Shown here piece by piece: positions 59,833 through 64,000 of a stretch of DNA of 64,000 bases. The stretch comes from Chiua virens (lineage: Eukaryota > Basidiomycota > Agaricomycetes > Boletales > Boletaceae): contig JAHNUO010000043.1 of assembly GCA_019787685.1 (NCBI GenBank), forward strand, positions 1-64,000, given 5' to 3'. Both the position numbers and the translations under genes were made by a program. The notes beneath the pieces are model-generated. The model did no database searches. It was not told the origin of the DNA and worked only from the letters and a program-made list of their open reading frames with translations. Position 1 is the first letter of the stretch, and each line of letters opens with the position of its first letter.

Positions 59833-60828
59833 GCGATTGGTCCCATGGACGATCGATGATGAGAGGCTGGATTGCTAACGATATGGACTTGATTATATGT
59901 ACCGCAAGGAGGGGGGGTTATAACGTTAGGATCTGCAGTCCACAGCAACGAATGAGTTACGACTTACATTCAAGACAATGCAGGACCGTTCAGGACGCTA
60001 GCCACTTCCAAGCGAGTCGTTGGGTCCGCGGCTCAGCGCTCATCGAGCGGCGAATTCGATCTGGAAACACACTTTCTTCGCATCGTTGTCGGAACAGCCA
60101 GTTTTCCAATCTCGAAGCAGATGGGATGGGCGGTCATGCACAATTGAGGACATTCCACACGCCGTTGGCAAGTTACGTCACTACGCAGTTCGAAGCTCGC
60201 TGGAATGGAAACCTCTTACTCATTGTCCGAAGTGACCGCCATCAACGGGCAGTACGGGGATAGCACCTTGATCTTTCACGATCGTCACGCTATCGTTCAG
60301 GACATTTATGGAAAACAAGGCATGAGATTTGAAAATGTATGTATCCGGCCTGAGGGATGGCATGACTCAGATCAGAACTTCCTATTCAAGCCTAGAATTT
60401 GACCATCAGCGACGGTAGGTTACAGGCGGTAGGTTACACGCATAGCTGACAACACTGCTGGCACTTCCTGTCGCGTAGCGCGCATTTGACAGTCACAGAC
60501 CCCATACGGCCGACTGTAAATGGCCTCCCACCACGGGAAGGCAAAAGACAAGCACACGTTTGAGATACGATTGTGTTGCGGACGCCGGTCTTCCAAGGTA
60601 ACTTAGTTCCTGTTCCTGAGCCGTACAAAGTGGCTGTACATCGATTGCCTGGAAAGGAACAACTTCCCAGGAAGACACTGCACTTCAACGTGTGGGGTTG
60701 TCCGCAACCCATTTCGACGTTCAACCATTATGAACCAGTGTGAATCAAATATATAATTCACTTCATGTCAGGATCATTTTCATTCGCTATTGATATCCCC
60801 CTTCTCCCCCTTCAGGCGGTCCCACCGA
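59833..60828. other. Spacer between the two phosphate transporter genes
   Basis: About 1 kb containing the 3' UTR of gene 1 and the promoter of gene 2. Pyrimidine-rich tracts (about 60798-60815) lie just upstream of the second ATG, as is common for fungal transcription starts. No convincing gene; the open frames seen are short and featureless. Confidence 0.5.
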
Positions 60829-62970
60829 ATGAGTAGTTATACGGAACAGCACTCCGAGGAACGAGTGAGCTTTCATGTGCCGAAGACCGAAGGGTTTGAT
60901 GAAGTTGTGCTCCTCAACGACCGTCGCCGCAGAGCTTTAGAGGAGATTGACAAGGCCTCTTTTTCGTGCGTGCTGTATCGTCTCGAGTCATCCGTTCTCC
61001 TTTGTCTGACTTCCACCGTCTTAGTGGTTTCCATGTCAAGATATGTTTAGTGGCAGGCGTCGGGTTCTTCACCGATGCGTAAGCGTGTCATTTGTTCTCT
61101 CTCTTGTATCTATTGATGCGTTTTTGTTTTGAGTTATGACGTATTCGCCATTAGCATTGCAGTCACCATGTTGGGTTTTGTCTACGGTCACGACAAAGAC
61201 CCGTTTGACGGTCTCCGTAAGTTCACTTTCTTGTGTCTTCCTCATATTCTTACTCAATTCGTCTCACTAGCGACACTCTCAGGATGGGAGAGCGCAGGTC
61301 TCAAATTGGCCACTGCTGCCGGGAATTTGATCGGACAACTCCTGTTCGGCTGGCTTGCCGATATCCTCGGTCGTAAGCGAATGTGTAAGTCTCGAAACAC
61401 AACCCGTCGTGTTTGGGGCGTCTAATTGTGCTGTTCCAGACGGTCTCGAGCTTGCTATCATGATCGTTGCTACGTTTGCACAAGCTGTTTCGGGTGCGGG
61501 CCCCGGACTGAACATTGTTGGTATCCTGATCTTTTGGCGCATCATCGTGAGCATCTCGAACTTCTCTCTCGAGGGTTGCAGATAACTGACCAAATTAGCT
61601 CGGAATCGGCGTCGGAGGCGATTACCCATTGAGCGCTGTCATCGCCTCTGAGTTTGCTTCCACCAGAAGACGTGGTCGAATGATGACTGCTGTCTTTGCG
61701 TCTCAGGGATGGGGTCAACTGGGTGTGTGCGGAAGTTTCCAAGTTGCTTTCACGCATTGATAACCCGTCTCGCAAGCTGCTTCTCTCGTTGGGTTTGTCG
61801 TCGTCGTTGCATTCAAGGATGCTATGCAGGGTTCGACGTCACTAGGGGTGGACCATGCCTGGCGGTTGCTGATTGGATTTGGGTGCATCCCTGGAATCAT
61901 CGCTCTTTATTCCCGTCTCACGGTTCCTGAGACACCTCGCTTCACAATGGACATTGATCGCATGGTTGGACGAGCAACTCGTGATATCAGGAACCTCGGT
62001 ACCAATGGATATGGCGTCTACCTCGACGAAGACGACGACGAGAATCACGAACTACGTGTGACTGTCCCTCGAGCCTCTAGAGACGACTTCATTGCCCATT
62101 TCTCAAAGTGGGATAACTTCAAGGTTCTGTTCGGAACAGCATATTCTTGGTTTGCACTTGACGTAAGAATATCGGATGAAGTTGTTGTACCGAATCCTGA
62201 CTTTGTGTTCAGATTGCCTTTTATACACTCAGTCTCGACAACAACACCATCCTGACTTCGGTCGGTTTCGGTGGAATATCTGGCGATGTCTACATGAGTT
62301 TATTCGATATCTGCGTGGGGAATATCATTGCGACCAGTGCTGGGTATGTTCCCGGGTTTGCTGCGTCCTTCTTCCTGATAGATCGTGTGGGGCGCAAGCC
62401 GATTCAGCTGATGGGGTTCTCCATGCTTACTGTCCTGTTTTGGATTATGGGTAGGTCTGTAAGTTGTCGTGCTTAGGTGGTCGATTGACATTCTCTTCAG
62501 GTTTCGGCTCCATCTCTGGCACACCTCTGATGGTCCTCTACTGTCTCGCCAACTTCTTTCAAAACTTTGGTCCCAATACCACCACGTTCATCATCCCCGG
62601 CGAGGTCTTTCCCACCCGCTACCGTTGTACCTCGTATGGTATCTCCGCTGCGTCCGGTAAACTTGGAGCGGTGATCGCACAGATCTGGTATGCTGCCATT
62701 AAGGGTGATGAACATCCAAACAGGGTGCGCACGCTGTACGTGATTCATATCTTGCGTCACTTTTAGTCTCATTCCGTCCGGCTCACATGTGTCTTGTATA
62801 GATGGATGGCATTTTCTTTTGTCATGCTGACGGGCGTCTTTTCGACGCTCCTGATCCCGGAGACAAACCAGCGGACGCTCGAAGAGCTCTCTAATGAAGA
62901 CCAGGACATGTATATTACGGGCAGCGGCAGAGGGAGGCCATCGCCTGTAGCCAACGAATCTCCAGCATGA
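60829..62970 (+). CDS. PHO84-type inorganic phosphate:H+ symporter, gene 2
   Basis: Tandem paralogue of the gene at 57731 with the same intron positions. ATG at 60829, stop at 62970. Blocks: [130 protein letters not shown] and [24 protein letters not shown]. The central loop is acidic ([10 protein letters not shown]) and longer than in gene 1. The different N-terminus and loop are the likely places for differential regulation (phosphorylation, ubiquitination), which is inference from the family. Confidence 0.9.
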
Positions 62971-64000
62971 CGGACGTTATCCACAACTTTCGGACCGATC
63001 AGTGACATATCTTGCTACGTGTTGCTATATTTTATTTATGCATGGACGCCGATGATACCCATACTGCACTCGTACCCCCTTGATGATTTGGGTTTTTTCT
63101 AACGTACAATTGGATGAGATTAGGCTTTCTGGTAATGCGTCTATGTAGTCGATCTAAATGGACAGATGATACATTTTTCGCGATGTTGCTGAACACAACG
63201 GAATAGCATTGCCCCGACTAGCGGTGCGACTCGGAGATATCATCACAGGAATCATTGCATTGATCATTGGAGGCTTGGTGCCACTGACAGGCGCACTAGG
63301 CCCGCAAGCGGTTCAAAAATGCGGACCAAAACCCCAAAGAGCAATATGTTGATGCTCGCGCGGGAAGCTCGAAGGCAGTACGCAGTGCTTTCCTTCATCT
63401 AATTACCAAGGGACGACGTTCAATTATACTAGGGGTTACTTGAACGAGCGGCACGCTCGTAAAAGTTGCACGAATCACACCGATACTCTGAACTCCTGCT
63501 GCTAATTAATCTACTGACTACAAGCGAATCTCGAAAAACTAGACCCAACACAATCCATTGAATCCTCCCAGTCATATGTATGTACAAATACACGTTGACT
63601 ACTGGTATTAGTAAAAGTAGCTCGGACGCATTGAAAGAGTTCGATCAAGGGTGAAAGAACGTCCATACACTTCCTGCACCACAGGCAGCCCAACGTGAAG
63701 TGCGAGTTCCAACTCACGGCCATGGCATTTTAGAGTGTCCACTAAACGAATCGCAAATCCGAATCCATAACACGGGTCGTCCACTGAGACTCAAGATGGT
63801 GGTGGGCCCAATCGTCACAGGCTATCCAGCGTCCGAGAAAATGAATACAGAGGCAGGGCGAGGAGTCTAGAAACCGCATCGAAGACGGCACACTGCCATT
63901 CAGGCTTCCAGTTGAGATGCCGTAGCGCTGGGTGACGTAGCCCGCCTTTGACCCGTACCCGTGATGTACGTCTCTTGGTTCTCCTTTGAGAGCACTTCGA
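62971..64000. other. Right-hand flank without a recognised gene
   Basis: About 1 kb. A minus-strand frame of 70 codons begins at 63723 with ATGGCC followed immediately by GTGAGT, which could be the start of a spliced gene read leftward, but no family is visible. Nothing else is supported. Confidence 0.3.

Overview
The window reads as nuclear DNA of a filamentous basidiomycete, most plausibly an Agaricomycete of the Rhizoctonia/Ceratobasidium kind. The evidence is dense introns of about 45-65 bp with GTRNGT donors, NACHT-WD40 receptors, F-box/LRR proteins, a questin-oxidase-like gene and PHO84-type transporters. I saw no prokaryotic operons, rRNA, tRNA or CRISPR. The species is inferred from style, not from a marker gene.

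Bases 1 to about 49285 are a direct tandem triplication of a unit of about 17 kb: copy 1 = 1-15076 (its left end lies outside the window), copy 2 = 15077-32099, copy 3 = 32100-49285. Unit order is: mago nashi-like gene (+); three small lineage-specific genes A, B and C (-); questin oxidase-like gene (+); a large NLR of C2-like/helical/NACHT/14 x WD40 layout (-); a poorly defined stretch; F-box/LRR gene (-); casein kinase 1-like gene (+). At the two internal junctions the 3' end of the kinase gene is replaced by the DNA upstream of mago. Only the last kinase copy keeps its own end and runs into single-copy flank. A fourth, more diverged NLR (51142-56430) lies outside the unit on the same strand. 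Two tandem PHO84-type phosphate transporter genes (57731-59832 and 60829-62970) close the window.

Splicing by eye gives exact open frames for NLR copy 1 (10 exons, 1610 codons), F-box copy 1 (406), kinase copy 3 (460), gene A copy 2 (196) and mago copy 3 (147). The main pattern is contrast. All four NLRs look intact, and so do the three F-box genes. The other passenger genes (mago, A, B, C, questin oxidase, kinase) are broken in at least one copy by different nonsense changes, 1-2 bp indels or deletions. The NLR WD40 arrays are almost identical at DNA level except at a few codons per repeat that change amino acid freely. This is the pattern of fungal recognition receptors such as the HET-E/HNWD group. 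The locus looks like an expanding recognition-receptor cluster carrying decaying passengers.
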